The notes beneath the pieces are model-generated. The model searched no databases, was not told where the DNA came from, and saw only the letters and a list, made by a program, of their open reading frames with translations. The position numbers and the translations under genes are program-made. Positions 37,394 through 46,031 of a stretch of DNA of 64,000 nucleotides are shown one piece after another. The stretch is from contig NZ_JARJEF010000003.1 of NCBI RefSeq assembly GCF_029697505.1, positions 310,001-374,000 of the forward strand, read 5' to 3'. Source of the stretch: Pseudophaeobacter profundi. GTDB taxonomy: Bacteria; Pseudomonadota; Alphaproteobacteria; Rhodobacterales; Rhodobacteraceae. Each line of letters begins with the position of its first letter. The first letter of the stretch is position 1.

Positions 37394-38185
37394 ATGAACC
37401 AGACGGACACGCTTGCCGCGCTTGCCAGCGGACTTTTGGATGGGGAAATCAGGGTTGTCGATTGTTCGGCACCGCTGGGGCCTGATACACCGCTGTTGAA
37501 ACTGCCACCCGAGCTTGCCGATGATACGCCCAAGATCGAAATCCACCAGATTTCGCGATACGGTGATCGCGGGCCATTCTGGGCCTGGAACTGGCTCAAG
37601 CTTGGTGAACATTCGGGAACGCATTACGACGCGCCCCACCATTGGGTCACCGGCAAGGATTACCCGGATGGGTCGGTCGACACGATTGATCCGCAAAAAT
37701 TCATGGCCCCTGCAAATGTCATCGACTGTTCGGCGCAGGCCGCCGAAGACAATGATTTCCTGCTGACAAAGCAGGGCGTGCAGGACTGGGAAGCCGAGCA
37801 TGGCGAGATCAAGGCTGGCGAATGGGTGCTGATGCGCACCGATTGGGATCAGTACAATCACGACGAGGACAGGTTTCTCAATACCGACGAAACCGGCCCG
37901 CATACGCCTGGTCCGTCGGCAGACTGCATAGAATACCTGATGGCGAAGAAGGCGCTGGGTTGGGGCACACAGTGCATCGGGACCGACGCTGGGCTGGCGG
38001 CAGGTTTTGATCTGCCCTTCCCGGCCCACAACCTGCTGCACAAGGCAAACCGCTATGGCCTGGCATCGCTGACGAATCTCAAAGAGCTACCGGCCAAGGG
38101 GGCGGTGCTGGTTGCCGCGCCGCTCAAGATCGTCAAGGGAACCGGTTCGCCCGTTCGGGTTCTGGCGCTGGTTCCGGGGGCCTGA
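37394..38185 (+). CDS. cyclase-family metal hydrolase, isatin hydrolase-like
   Basis: A 263-residue member of the kynurenine formamidase/cyclase fold with the metal-binding signature EHSGTHYDAPHHW (His73, His77, Asp79, His83). Blocks such as GPFWAWNWLKLGEHSGT, NADETGPH-like NTDETGPHTPGPSADCIEY, WGTQCIGTDAG and FPAHNLLH closely resemble what I recall of isatin hydrolase from Labrenzia, an Mn-dependent enzyme that opens isatin to isatinate. The ATG at 37394 is preceded by AGGGATGACTTCACT. Next to indolepyruvate oxidoreductase genes, an indole-compound ring-opening role is more likely than formylkynurenine hydrolysis. Confidence 0.78.
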   Translation: MNQTDTLAALASGLLDGEIRVVDCSAPLGPDTPLLKLPPELADDTPKIEIHQISRYGDRGPFWAWNWLKLGEHSGTHYDAPHHWVTGKDYPDGSVDTIDPQKFMAPANVIDCSAQAAEDNDFLLTKQGVQDWEAEHGEIKAGEWVLMRTDWDQYNHDEDRFLNTDETGPHTPGPSADCIEYLMAKKALGWGTQCIGTDAGLAAGFDLPFPAHNLLHKANRYGLASLTNLKELPAKGAVLVAAPLKIVKGTGSPVRVLALVPGA

Positions 38186-38189
38186 AGAC

Positions 38190-38276
38190 ATGTCGCCTGC
38201 CGTTTACACTGACCTCGCCATCATCGGCCCCGTTGCGCCACGCAAAGGGCACAGGGCCGCAGGGCTGGGCGCATGA
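38190..38276 (+). pseudogene. 28-codon micro-ORF, possible gene remnant coupled to marR
   Basis: A short open frame begins five bases after the cyclase stop and ends in an ATGA overlap with the marR start. Its product starts MSPAVYTDLAIIGP, reminiscent of the first strand of an FAD/NAD-binding protein, but the expected glycine-rich loop is lost and the frame ends. It could be the stump of a deleted oxidoreductase, a translational coupler, or chance. Confidence 0.25.
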
Positions 38277-38719
38277 CCGCCGGGCCCGATCAGTTGGAAG
38301 GCTTCACCCCCTATGTGATGAACCGCATCATGGCGCGCTACAACAAGGGCGTTGAAGAGGCGTTGAAAGATGTGGGCATCACGGTGGCGCAGATGCGCGC
38401 GCTGGCCGTCCTGACCGAAAATGGCCCCTGCACCATCAACACCCTGTCGGTGTTGACGGTGATTAAACAACCGACGCTATCGCGCACACTGGACACAATG
38501 GAAGCGGCCGGACTGATCCGTCGCGAAGCCGACGCCAAGGACAGCCGCATCCGCCACATCCAACTGACCGAAACCGGCAAGCGGGTTCACGAAACAGCCT
38601 GGCCGGCCATGCTTCGGATGCAGGACGTCATGTTTTCGGTGCTCTCTGCTGACGACAGAAAGATGATGAACGATCTGCTGTTGCGCGTTTTCTACAGCAT
38701 CCGGCAGCACGATTTTTGA
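38273..38719 (+). CDS. MarR-family transcriptional regulator
   Basis: A 148-residue winged-helix regulator. The recognition helix region reads VIKQPTLSRTLDTMEAAGLI (about 63-82) and the wing is RREADAKDSRIRHIQLTETG, typical of MarR repressors released by aromatic ligands. It sits between the isatin hydrolase-like gene and iorA and is the obvious local regulator. MarR proteins (IacR, IadR) are known to control bacterial auxin-catabolism clusters, which fits the proposed role. Candidate operators are described at 37342 and 42816. Confidence 0.92.
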   Translation: MTAGPDQLEGFTPYVMNRIMARYNKGVEEALKDVGITVAQMRALAVLTENGPCTINTLSVLTVIKQPTLSRTLDTMEAAGLIRREADAKDSRIRHIQLTETGKRVHETAWPAMLRMQDVMFSVLSADDRKMMNDLLLRVFYSIRQHDF

Positions 38720-38863
38720 AAGGCCCCAACGGCCTAGTCCCAACCAGGGGCAAATTAATGCCATCCGCAGCGCGCGCATGGCCAAGTTTTCCGGCATGGA
38801 GGCCTGACGACATAGCGTCGCCCCGCTTCAGATGTCGGTCGGTACGACCCAAGGAGACCACCC

Positions 38864-41008
38864 ATGGCTGAACGTTCCTTTGCCAAGGAAGTCCAAAAAC
38901 TGAAACAGGGAGATGGAGATACCTTCTCTGGCGAAGGGATCCTCGCCATCACCAAGGCGCTGCTGGAAAATGGCGTCGGCTATGTCGGGGGCTATCAGGG
39001 CTCGCCGATTTCTCACCTGATGGATGTTCTGGCAGATGCTCAGGATATCCTGGGGGAACTGGGCGTGCGTTTTGAAGCCTCTGCAAGCGAGGCCACGGCT
39101 ACGGCGATGCTGGCGGCATCGGTGCATTATCCCATTCGCGGCGCGGTCACCTACAAATCGGTCGTCGGGACCAATGTCGCCTCTGATGCGCTGTCCAATC
39201 TGGCCTCGGGCGGTGTAACCGGCGGTGCCCTCATCATCGTCGGCGAAGACTACGGCGAAGGCTCTTCGATCATGCAGGAGCGCACCTACGCCTTTGCCAT
39301 GAAAAGCCAGGTCTGGATGCTTGACCCGCGCCCCAACCTGCCCTCGATCGTCGCCGCAGTTGGGGATGGTTTTGAGCTGTCGGAGGCCAGCAACACGCCG
39401 GTGATGCTGCAGATGGGCATCCGTTCGTGCCATGTGCACGGCTCTTTCGCCGCCTCCGACAATCGCCGCCCCGACATGACGGTGAGCCAGGCGCTGGAAA
39501 GCCCCCGCCGGGATCTTGAGCGGATCGTCCTGCCCCCCGCCACCTATCTTCATGAGGCGGAGAAGCTGACCAAGCGCAAACCCGCGGCTGAACGCTTCAT
39601 TCTGGAACGCGGCCTGAACGAGCGGTTCGGGCAGCCATCTGGAAAGGTTGGTCTGATCATTCAGGGCGGGACCTACAACACGGTAATCCGCGCGCTGAAC
39701 CGTCTTGGCCTTGCCGATCTGTATGGCGATACCGATCTGGATATTCTCTGCCTTAACTGTGTCTACCCGCTGGTCGACAGCCAGATCCTTGACTTCTGCG
39801 AAGGCAAGGACGCGGTGCTGATTGTCGAGGAAGGCCATCCCAACTACATCGAACAGCAGATCGGGCATATGCTCTACAAGGCCGGCAAGCGTGTCACGCT
39901 TGAGGGCAAGGGCATGCTGCCGATGGGCGGTGAATACACCGGGCAGGTGATGCTGCAGGGTCTTGGGGCCTTTCTCACGGCCCATGCGCCAGAACTGATG
40001 CCTGTGGCCGCCGTGGCCAAGAATGAAGAACCTGTCGTGATTCCGGATCTTTCAGAGGTTCTGCCGGCCCGCCCGCCGGGGTTCTGCACCGGCTGCCCGG
40101 AGCGGCCGATCTTTGCCGCCACCAAACTGGTCGAGCAGGAGCTGGGAGAGCACCACATTTCATCAGATATCGGCTGCCATCTGTTTTCGATCATGCCGCC
40201 CTTCGACCTTGGCGCGACGACCATGGGATATGGTCTCGGCCCGGCCTCGGCTTCGGCGTTTCACAATGAAGACCCGCATGGGCGGCGCTCCATCTCCTTT
40301 GTCGGGGATGGCGGGTTCTGGCACAATGGTCTGACGTCGTCTGTGGGCAACGCGGTCTTCAACAAGTCCGACAACGTGATCGTGATCGTCGACAATTTTT
40401 ATGCTGCGGCGACCGGCGGACAGGACATTCTGTCCTCTCGTGCAGACAACAAGACCAAGCAGACCCAGAACTCCATTGTCGAGGCCTGCCAGGGCATGGG
40501 CGTCAAATGGATCCGCCAGATCGACAGAACCTATGACGTCACCAAGGTCCGCGACACGCTGAAAGAGGCGCTGACAACACAGGTTGCAGGCCCAAAGGTC
40601 ATCGTTGCCTCCTCTGAATGCATGCTGAACAGGCAGCGTCGGGAGAAACCGCTGCTGGCCAAGGCCACCAAGGAAGGCAAGCGTACCGTGCGGCCACGCT
40701 TTGGCGTGGATGAGGACATCTGCACCGGTGATCACGCCTGCATGCGGCTTTCGGGCTGCCCGTCCCTGTCGGTCAAGGATACCGGCGATCCGCTGCGCGA
40801 TGATCCGGTCGCGGCGATCGACCAGACCTGTGTCGGATGCGGCAATTGCGGCGAAGTCGCCGATGCAGCCGTGCTCTGCCCGAGTTTCTACCAGGCCGAA
40901 ATCGTATCCAACCCGACCCCGCGCGAAGGCCGCAAGGCGCGCAGGACCCAGAAGATCATTGATTGGCTGCAACACAGGCGTGACGCGAAACGCGTGGTCT
41001 TTGCCTGA
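38864..41008 (+). CDS. iorA: indolepyruvate ferredoxin oxidoreductase, alpha subunit
   Basis: Thiamine-diphosphate enzyme that oxidatively decarboxylates aryl-2-oxo acids to aryl-acetyl-CoA. The 714-residue protein has N-terminal pyrimidine-binding and middle domains (GGYQGSPISHLMDVLAD at 42-58), a TPP-binding domain (FVGDGGFWHNG near 480) and C-terminal Fe-S motifs. The last cluster is complete (CVGCGNCGEVADAAVLCP); the first is altered (CTGDHACMRLSGCP, no CxxCxxC). GGAGACCACCC precedes the ATG. iorB follows after 13 bases. Confidence 0.93.
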   Translation: MAERSFAKEVQKLKQGDGDTFSGEGILAITKALLENGVGYVGGYQGSPISHLMDVLADAQDILGELGVRFEASASEATATAMLAASVHYPIRGAVTYKSVVGTNVASDALSNLASGGVTGGALIIVGEDYGEGSSIMQERTYAFAMKSQVWMLDPRPNLPSIVAAVGDGFELSEASNTPVMLQMGIRSCHVHGSFAASDNRRPDMTVSQALESPRRDLERIVLPPATYLHEAEKLTKRKPAAERFILERGLNERFGQPSGKVGLIIQGGTYNTVIRALNRLGLADLYGDTDLDILCLNCVYPLVDSQILDFCEGKDAVLIVEEGHPNYIEQQIGHMLYKAGKRVTLEGKGMLPMGGEYTGQVMLQGLGAFLTAHAPELMPVAAVAKNEEPVVIPDLSEVLPARPPGFCTGCPERPIFAATKLVEQELGEHHISSDIGCHLFSIMPPFDLGATTMGYGLGPASASAFHNEDPHGRRSISFVGDGGFWHNGLTSSVGNAVFNKSDNVIVIVDNFYAAATGGQDILSSRADNKTKQTQNSIVEACQGMGVKWIRQIDRTYDVTKVRDTLKEALTTQVAGPKVIVASSECMLNRQRREKPLLAKATKEGKRTVRPRFGVDEDICTGDHACMRLSGCPSLSVKDTGDPLRDDPVAAIDQTCVGCGNCGEVADAAVLCPSFYQAEIVSNPTPREGRKARRTQKIIDWLQHRRDAKRVVFA

Positions 41009-41021
41009 AGGAATTGACGAG

Positions 41022-42578
41022 ATGAACATTCAAGACACCTCGATTGCCGCCCGCCGTTCGCCCAGTTCGGATGGTGAAAAGATCATCACGCTGGCCGCGC
41101 TTGCCGTGGGCGGCCAGGGCGGTGGCGTCCTGACGAACTGGATCACCGCCGTGGCAGAGGCCAACGGTTATCGTGCGCAGTCCACCTCGGTTGCGGGGGT
41201 GGCGCAGCGGACGGGGGCCACGATCTATTACGTTGAAATGTGTCGCGACACCGGCCGTATGCCGGTCTTTGCGCTATCGCCCGCTGAAGGTGACGTAGAT
41301 ATCCTGATCGCATCCGAACTGATGGAAGGCGGTCGCGCCATCATGCGTGGTTTTGTGACGCCGGGGCGCACCACCCTGATCGCTTCGACCCATCGCATTC
41401 CTGCGGTTGCGGAAAAAACGGTTCCCGGAGACGGGCGTGCCGATGGTCACAAGGTGATCGAAGCCATGGGCATCGCCGCCGATCATACCGTGGCCTTCGA
41501 CATGGAGGCGCTTGCAAAATCCGCCGGGTCGATGATCTCTTCCTCTCTGCTGGGTGGGCTCGCCGGGTCTGGCGCGCTGCCCTTTCCCAAGCAAAGCTAT
41601 GAAGACGTGATCCGGGCTTCTGGTCGCGGTGTCGAGGCCTCGCTGCGGGCCTTTAACGATGCCTTTGATTGTGCCACCGGCAAACGGCAACCACCGCAGC
41701 CGGAAGTCGTGACAAAGCAGATTGAAACGCTGCATGTGCCAGCCCGCCATCAGGCGCAGTGGGGGCAGTTGCAAGCGCGTCTTGCTGCCTTGCCCGCGCC
41801 GGTACAGGACATGGCTGCGCTGGGCCTGACAAAGGTGGTGGACTATCAGGATCTCGCCTATGGGACGCAGTATCTGGACATGGTCGAAAGCCTGGCCACG
41901 ATGGATAGCGCACCGTTTGCAATGACGGTTGCGGCTGCCAAGTACTGCGCGCGGGCGCTGTGCTATGACGACATTCTGCGGGTCGCCGACATCAAGACCC
42001 GCGCCAGCCGCATGAGCCGTGTGCGCGACGAGGTTGTTGTTGGTGACGATCAGGTGCTGATGGTGACCGAGTATTTCCATCCGCGGTTTGAAGAATTCAC
42101 CACCACATTGCCCAGGTGGCTGGGCAAACGCCTGCAAAAATCGCAACGTCTCGATGCCTTCTACACCCGGCACCTGGACAAGGGGCGCCGGATCAGAACC
42201 GACCGGTTGCGCGGGTTCCTGATGCTCTGGGCTGTCTCGGCCCTGCGCCCTTGGCGCCGGGCATTGCTGCGGCATGACACGGAGATGGCGCATGTCGACG
42301 GATGGTTTGCCACGGTGACAGATGTGGCGCGCAAGGATCGTGCGCTGGCTGCCGAACTGCTGGCCAACTATCGACTGATCAAGGGCTATTCCGACACCCA
42401 TGTGCGCGGGCATTCAAAATTCGCCCGAATCATGCAGGCACTGCCCATTCTGCAGGGGCGCCCCGATGCGGCCGACTGGATGCGACGCCTGCGTACTGCC
42501 GCTTTGGCGGATGAGTCCGGTGCGCAACTGGACGGAGCGCTGGCCACGGTTCGCAGTTTCGCCGGAGAGACCGCATGA
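41022..42578 (+). CDS. iorB: indolepyruvate oxidoreductase, beta subunit with long C-terminal extension
   Basis: The 518-residue protein starts with the gamma-type 2-oxoacid oxidoreductase domain (about 20-200; ALAVGGQGGGVLTNWI, then STSVAGVAQRTGATIYYVEM). About 300 further residues follow, of the DUF6537 type; archaeal IorB is only about 200 residues. The ATG at 41022 has AAGGA upstream. The C-terminal region ends RGHSKFARIMQ ... LRTAAL. The extension may replace a coenzyme or ferredoxin partner function, which is not established here. The stop overlaps a 27-codon fragment. Confidence 0.9.
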   Translation: MNIQDTSIAARRSPSSDGEKIITLAALAVGGQGGGVLTNWITAVAEANGYRAQSTSVAGVAQRTGATIYYVEMCRDTGRMPVFALSPAEGDVDILIASELMEGGRAIMRGFVTPGRTTLIASTHRIPAVAEKTVPGDGRADGHKVIEAMGIAADHTVAFDMEALAKSAGSMISSSLLGGLAGSGALPFPKQSYEDVIRASGRGVEASLRAFNDAFDCATGKRQPPQPEVVTKQIETLHVPARHQAQWGQLQARLAALPAPVQDMAALGLTKVVDYQDLAYGTQYLDMVESLATMDSAPFAMTVAAAKYCARALCYDDILRVADIKTRASRMSRVRDEVVVGDDQVLMVTEYFHPRFEEFTTTLPRWLGKRLQKSQRLDAFYTRHLDKGRRIRTDRLRGFLMLWAVSALRPWRRALLRHDTEMAHVDGWFATVTDVARKDRALAAELLANYRLIKGYSDTHVRGHSKFARIMQALPILQGRPDAADWMRRLRTAALADESGAQLDGALATVRSFAGETA

Positions 42579-42658
42579 CGGGCACCATTTGTATCACGAC
42601 TGACGGGCCTTTCCGCGACGGCGTCTGGATCGGCCAGCCTGGCCGGCCCAAGACCTGA
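42575..42658 (+). pseudogene. 27-codon frame overlapping iorB stop, possible enoyl-CoA hydratase remnant
   Basis: Its ATG overlaps the iorB stop (ATGA), a junction typical of a real next gene. The peptide, which opens MTGTICITTDGPF and ends GQPGRPKT, loosely resembles the N terminus of crotonase-family proteins and then stops. A truncated CoA-pathway gene deleted during evolution is one reading; chance is another. The following 287 bases to the TRAP operon contain no gene. Confidence 0.3.
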
Positions 42659-42815
42659 AAATAGATTCGGTCCGGCCGTTAGGTTGGGCCAGATTGCCAG
42701 ACTGAAACAACACCTCGGCAGTACCTCTGCGCGGGCTGGATGCCTGCATGCACGAGATCATGGAGACCTGGAGATTTGGATATCTATCCTATTGCAAATA
42801 CGAGGAAATTTTTTG

Positions 42816-42843
42816 CTTCATGTATAAAACTTCATGCTTGAAG
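42816..42843. promoter_or_regulatory. inverted and direct repeats upstream of the TRAP operon
   Basis: CTTCA-TGCT-TGAAG (42830-42843) is an inverted repeat, and CTTCATG occurs twice (42816-42822 and 42830-42836). The segment is AT-rich and lies about 100 bases before dctP. The string ATGCTTGAA also occurs in the cyclase leader near 37323, which suggests a shared operator for the cluster's regulator. Confidence 0.4.
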
Positions 42844-42945
42844 ATTACCAGTCCTGCCTCTAGGCTTTCACAATGGAAACGGATCAACAAGAGGCAGAAA
42901 ACCGCCCCCATCCGCCCCAGAACACACACCCAGGGAGACCGATAT

Positions 42946-43914
42946 ATGACCATCAGATCATTCGCCACAGCCGCAATTTTTGGCGCTTCAGCCCTCACCG
43001 CCGTCTCGGTTCAGGCTGAGGAAGTCACGTTAAAGGCCGTCACGGCCTTTGCCACTGGCACAACGTTTTCCCGTGACTTCGAAGCCTTCGTTGGCTGGGT
43101 CAATGAAAACGGAGAGGGCCTGGTTCAGATTGATCTTCTGGGTGGTCCCGAGGCCGTTCCGCCGTTTGAACTGGGCAACGCAGTTCAGGCTGGCATCGTG
43201 GATATCGCAAATAACACTACGGCCTATTATCCAAACCTGCTGCCAACCGGTGACGCGCTGCATCTGGCGCAGAACACCATTCAGGAGCAACGCGCCAATG
43301 GTTGTTATGAGCTGATCGATGGTATTCACCAGCAACAGATGAACGTGAAATACCTCGCCCGCGTGGGTGATAACATGAACTACCATCTGTATCTGGCAAA
43401 ACCACTGGAGGGCCCGGACCTGACCGGTCTGACTATTCGCACCACGCCAGTCTATCGCGCCATGTTCGAAAAGCTGGGGGCAACGCTTGTGCGGACCGCT
43501 CCGGGCGAGGTTTATACCGCGCTCGAACGTGGGGCGATTGATGGCTATGGCTGGCCCAGCCAGGGGGTTCTGGATCTGGGCTGGCATGAGCAGACCGCCT
43601 ATCGGGTCGACCCCGGCTTCTACCAGGTGGATGTGAATTTCCTGGTCAACATGGACAGCTGGAACGACCTGAGCGCAGATCAGCAGGCGCTGCTGCAAAA
43701 GGGTGCCGCCTGGATCGAGGCGCAGAACGCCGAGAATATCGCGCGCAATCAGGCCGAAGCCCAGGCCCAGGCCGAGGCGGGGATCGAAACCATTTCCTTT
43801 GCGGGTGCTGATAAGGATTTGTGGGCCACAACCGCGCAATCCGAAGGCTGGGGCGAAGTGATGGAAATCGACGCCGACCTTGGCGCGAAACTGCAATCCT
43901 GTCTGACAAAGTAA
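42946..43914 (+). CDS. dctP: TRAP transporter substrate-binding protein DctP
   Basis: Periplasmic ligand-binding protein of a TRAP carboxylate importer. The 322-residue product has a signal peptide (about 1-23, cleavage after SVQA) and family blocks GPEAVPPFELGNAVQAGIVDI and LTIRTTPVYRAMFEKLGATLV, plus ALERGAIDGYGWPSQG, which carries the ligand-lining segment. GGGAGACC precedes the ATG. The ligand is unknown; TRAP systems import organic acids, so an aryl carboxylate such as indole-acetate is plausible from context. Confidence 0.92.
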   Translation: MTIRSFATAAIFGASALTAVSVQAEEVTLKAVTAFATGTTFSRDFEAFVGWVNENGEGLVQIDLLGGPEAVPPFELGNAVQAGIVDIANNTTAYYPNLLPTGDALHLAQNTIQEQRANGCYELIDGIHQQQMNVKYLARVGDNMNYHLYLAKPLEGPDLTGLTIRTTPVYRAMFEKLGATLVRTAPGEVYTALERGAIDGYGWPSQGVLDLGWHEQTAYRVDPGFYQVDVNFLVNMDSWNDLSADQQALLQKGAAWIEAQNAENIARNQAEAQAQAEAGIETISFAGADKDLWATTAQSEGWGEVMEIDADLGAKLQSCLTK

Positions 43915-43954
43915 GGTGGCTGGGGCGGCCTGGTGCCGCTCCACCGTTGTTCCC

Positions 43955-44455
43955 ATGTTGAACTTCAATCGTTATTTCGGCGCGCTGACCACTGGCCTTG
44001 CCGTGTTTGCCGCCGCCATCCTTGCGGCGATCACGCTGGTGATTCCGCTCAATGTCTTTTTGCGCAACCTTGGTCTGCCCGTCATCTACGGGGCGCTTGA
44101 TGTGATCGAATACGGTCTGATGGTGGTTGCCTTTCTTGGCGCGCCCTGGGTGTTACATCTGGATGCCCATGTGCAGGTGGATCTGGTGACCCGTGGATTG
44201 CCACCGCGCGGCGCACGTGTTGCCGCCGTGCTGACCTGCCTGTTGGGTGCCGTCACCTGTGCGGTGCTGGGATGGGCCGGGTTGCAAGCCTTGATCCAGT
44301 CCTATGCGCGCGGATCGATGGTGCGCACTGCCTTCACCTTTCCCGAATGGTGGGCGCTGACCGTCCTGCCACTGTCGATGCTTCTGTGCATGATCGAGTT
44401 CCTGCGCAAGATTTTCCGCCCCTCGCCGCAATCCGCGCCGCTGACTGGCCTCTGA
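43955..44455 (+). CDS. dctQ: TRAP transporter small permease DctQ
   Basis: A 166-residue four-helix membrane subunit. Hydrophobic segments lie at about 10-40, 50-68, 88-112 and 130-150, with HLDAHVQVDLV in the second loop as in other DctQ proteins. The start is uncertain: the ATG at 43955 has little ribosome-site sequence, and a GTG at 43916, one base after the dctP stop, would add 13 residues. Its position between dctP and dctM supports the call. Confidence 0.88.
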   Translation: MLNFNRYFGALTTGLAVFAAAILAAITLVIPLNVFLRNLGLPVIYGALDVIEYGLMVVAFLGAPWVLHLDAHVQVDLVTRGLPPRGARVAAVLTCLLGAVTCAVLGWAGLQALIQSYARGSMVRTAFTFPEWWALTVLPLSMLLCMIEFLRKIFRPSPQSAPLTGL

Positions 44456-44466
44456 AAGGAATTTCC

Positions 44467-45783
44467 ATGGATTGGATTCTCACGCTCACGCTGATGCTGG
44501 GCGGTCTGGCGATGCTTTTGCTGATCGGCCTTCCGGTCGCCTTTGCCTTTATCACCGTCACCATGATCGGCGCTTTCGAGATTCTGGGCGGGGATCGCGG
44601 CCTGCTGCAATTGGCGCGAAATGCCACCCAATCGGTGGCCAATTTCCAAATGGCACCGATACCCCTGTTCATATTGATGGGGGAAATTCTGTTTCAGACA
44701 GGTATTGCCCATCGGGCCATTGACGCGATCGAACGCGTGGTGACGCGGGTGCCCGGCCGTCTGTCGGTGGTCACCGTCTTTGGCGGCACGATCTTTGCCG
44801 CCCTGTCCGGCTCCACCATTGCCAATACCGCTATGCTGGGCTCCACACTGATGCCGGGCATGTTGCAGCGCGGATATCACCCGACCATGGCCATGGGGCC
44901 GATCATGGCCTCGGGCGCGATCGCAATGCTGATCCCGCCGTCGGCGCTGGCGGTTCTGGTCGGCAGCCTTGCGGGCATCTCCATCTCGGGCCTGCTGATC
45001 GCGGGCGTGATCCCTGCACTGATGCTGGCGGGTGCCTTTGTCGTCTACATCATCGGGCGCAGCATTCTGGACCCCAGCGTCGCCCCGCCTGATGATCTGC
45101 CTGAGATGACATTGGCAGAGCGCTGGCGCCCCTTCATGATCTATGTCGCGCCGTTGTCGGTGCTGTTTGCGGTGGTGATCGGAAGCCTGCTGATGGGGTT
45201 TTCCACACCGACCGAATCCGCCGCTCTTGGCTGTCTTGCCGCGCTTGTTATCGGGGCCGCCTACCGAGCGCTGTCGCTGACCAAGATTGCCAAGGCACTG
45301 ATGGAGACGGTCAAGCTGTCGGTGATGATCCTGTTCATCATGGCGGCCAGCCAGACCTTTGCCCAGGTCTTGTCTTTCAGCGGCGCAACCAATGGGTTGA
45401 TTGCAGCAATCAATGCGGTGGACCCGACCCCAACAATGGTTCTGGTGGGGATGATCCTGATCCTGTTGTTCTTGGGATGCTTTGTGGATCAGGTGTCGAT
45501 GCTGATGGTCACCGTGCCGGTGTTTGTACCGCTGGCGGCGCATCTGGGCATAAACGAGCTGGTTCTGGGCGTGGTCTATCTGTTGACCATGGAAATCGGA
45601 CTGCTGACTCCGCCTTTTGGCCTGTTGTTGTTTGTCATGCGGGGGGTCGCGCCAGAGGGCATCGGGATGAAGCATATCTATGCGGCCGTGACGCCATTTC
45701 TGGTGATCAAGCTGGCCGTGCTGGCGTTGATTGTCTGGCAACCCGGCATCGGGACCTGGTTGCCCGGCCTTATCGAAAACTGA
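44467..45783 (+). CDS. dctM: TRAP transporter large permease DctM
   Basis: The ion-coupled transport subunit. The 438-residue protein has about 12 hydrophobic helices and family motifs [50 protein letters not shown] and [23 protein letters not shown] lies before the ATG, 11 bases after dctQ. It completes a full three-gene TRAP importer, the last part of the proposed catabolic island. Confidence 0.95.
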   Translation: MDWILTLTLMLGGLAMLLLIGLPVAFAFITVTMIGAFEILGGDRGLLQLARNATQSVANFQMAPIPLFILMGEILFQTGIAHRAIDAIERVVTRVPGRLSVVTVFGGTIFAALSGSTIANTAMLGSTLMPGMLQRGYHPTMAMGPIMASGAIAMLIPPSALAVLVGSLAGISISGLLIAGVIPALMLAGAFVVYIIGRSILDPSVAPPDDLPEMTLAERWRPFMIYVAPLSVLFAVVIGSLLMGFSTPTESAALGCLAALVIGAAYRALSLTKIAKALMETVKLSVMILFIMAASQTFAQVLSFSGATNGLIAAINAVDPTPTMVLVGMILILLFLGCFVDQVSMLMVTVPVFVPLAAHLGINELVLGVVYLLTMEIGLLTPPFGLLLFVMRGVAPEGIGMKHIYAAVTPFLVIKLAVLALIVWQPGIGTWLPGLIEN

Positions 45784-45970
45784 GGCGGGCAGGGGCGCTA
45801 TCGCAAAACCTGCCAGGGGCTGGGGACGGGGCTGTCCCTGGCCCCGCCCGCGTCTGGGCCATAGGTGTCATTCAAAAGTGGCGGCCCCTTCCCCCCTATG
45901 GTGCTGGTTTACGGGCAGGCAGATGCAGGGAGTTTGCATCGACGCTGCACCTGGTGAACATGTGTAAAGC

Positions 45971-46011
45971 TCATAATCTTCCGTCATATTATGAATTTTT
46001 ATCTAGTGGAG
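45971..46011 (+). promoter_or_regulatory. hairpin with a loop complementary to the metH ribosome site
   Basis: TCATAAT (45971-45977) pairs with ATTATGA (45988-45994). The 10-base loop begins CTTCC, which can pair with GGAG at 46008-46011 just before the first in-frame ATG of the homocysteine-domain gene. This loop-to-Shine-Dalgarno pseudoknot layout recalls small SAM/SAH riboswitches, though the consensus bases of that class are not all present. Confidence 0.35.
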
Positions 46012-46031
46012 CGATGCGCCATAAGTGCGGA

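Noticed and set aside
44302-45741. 479-codon minus-strand frame opposite the TRAP permease
   Set aside because: His/Gln/Arg-rich translation typical of antisense to hydrophobic membrane protein codons.
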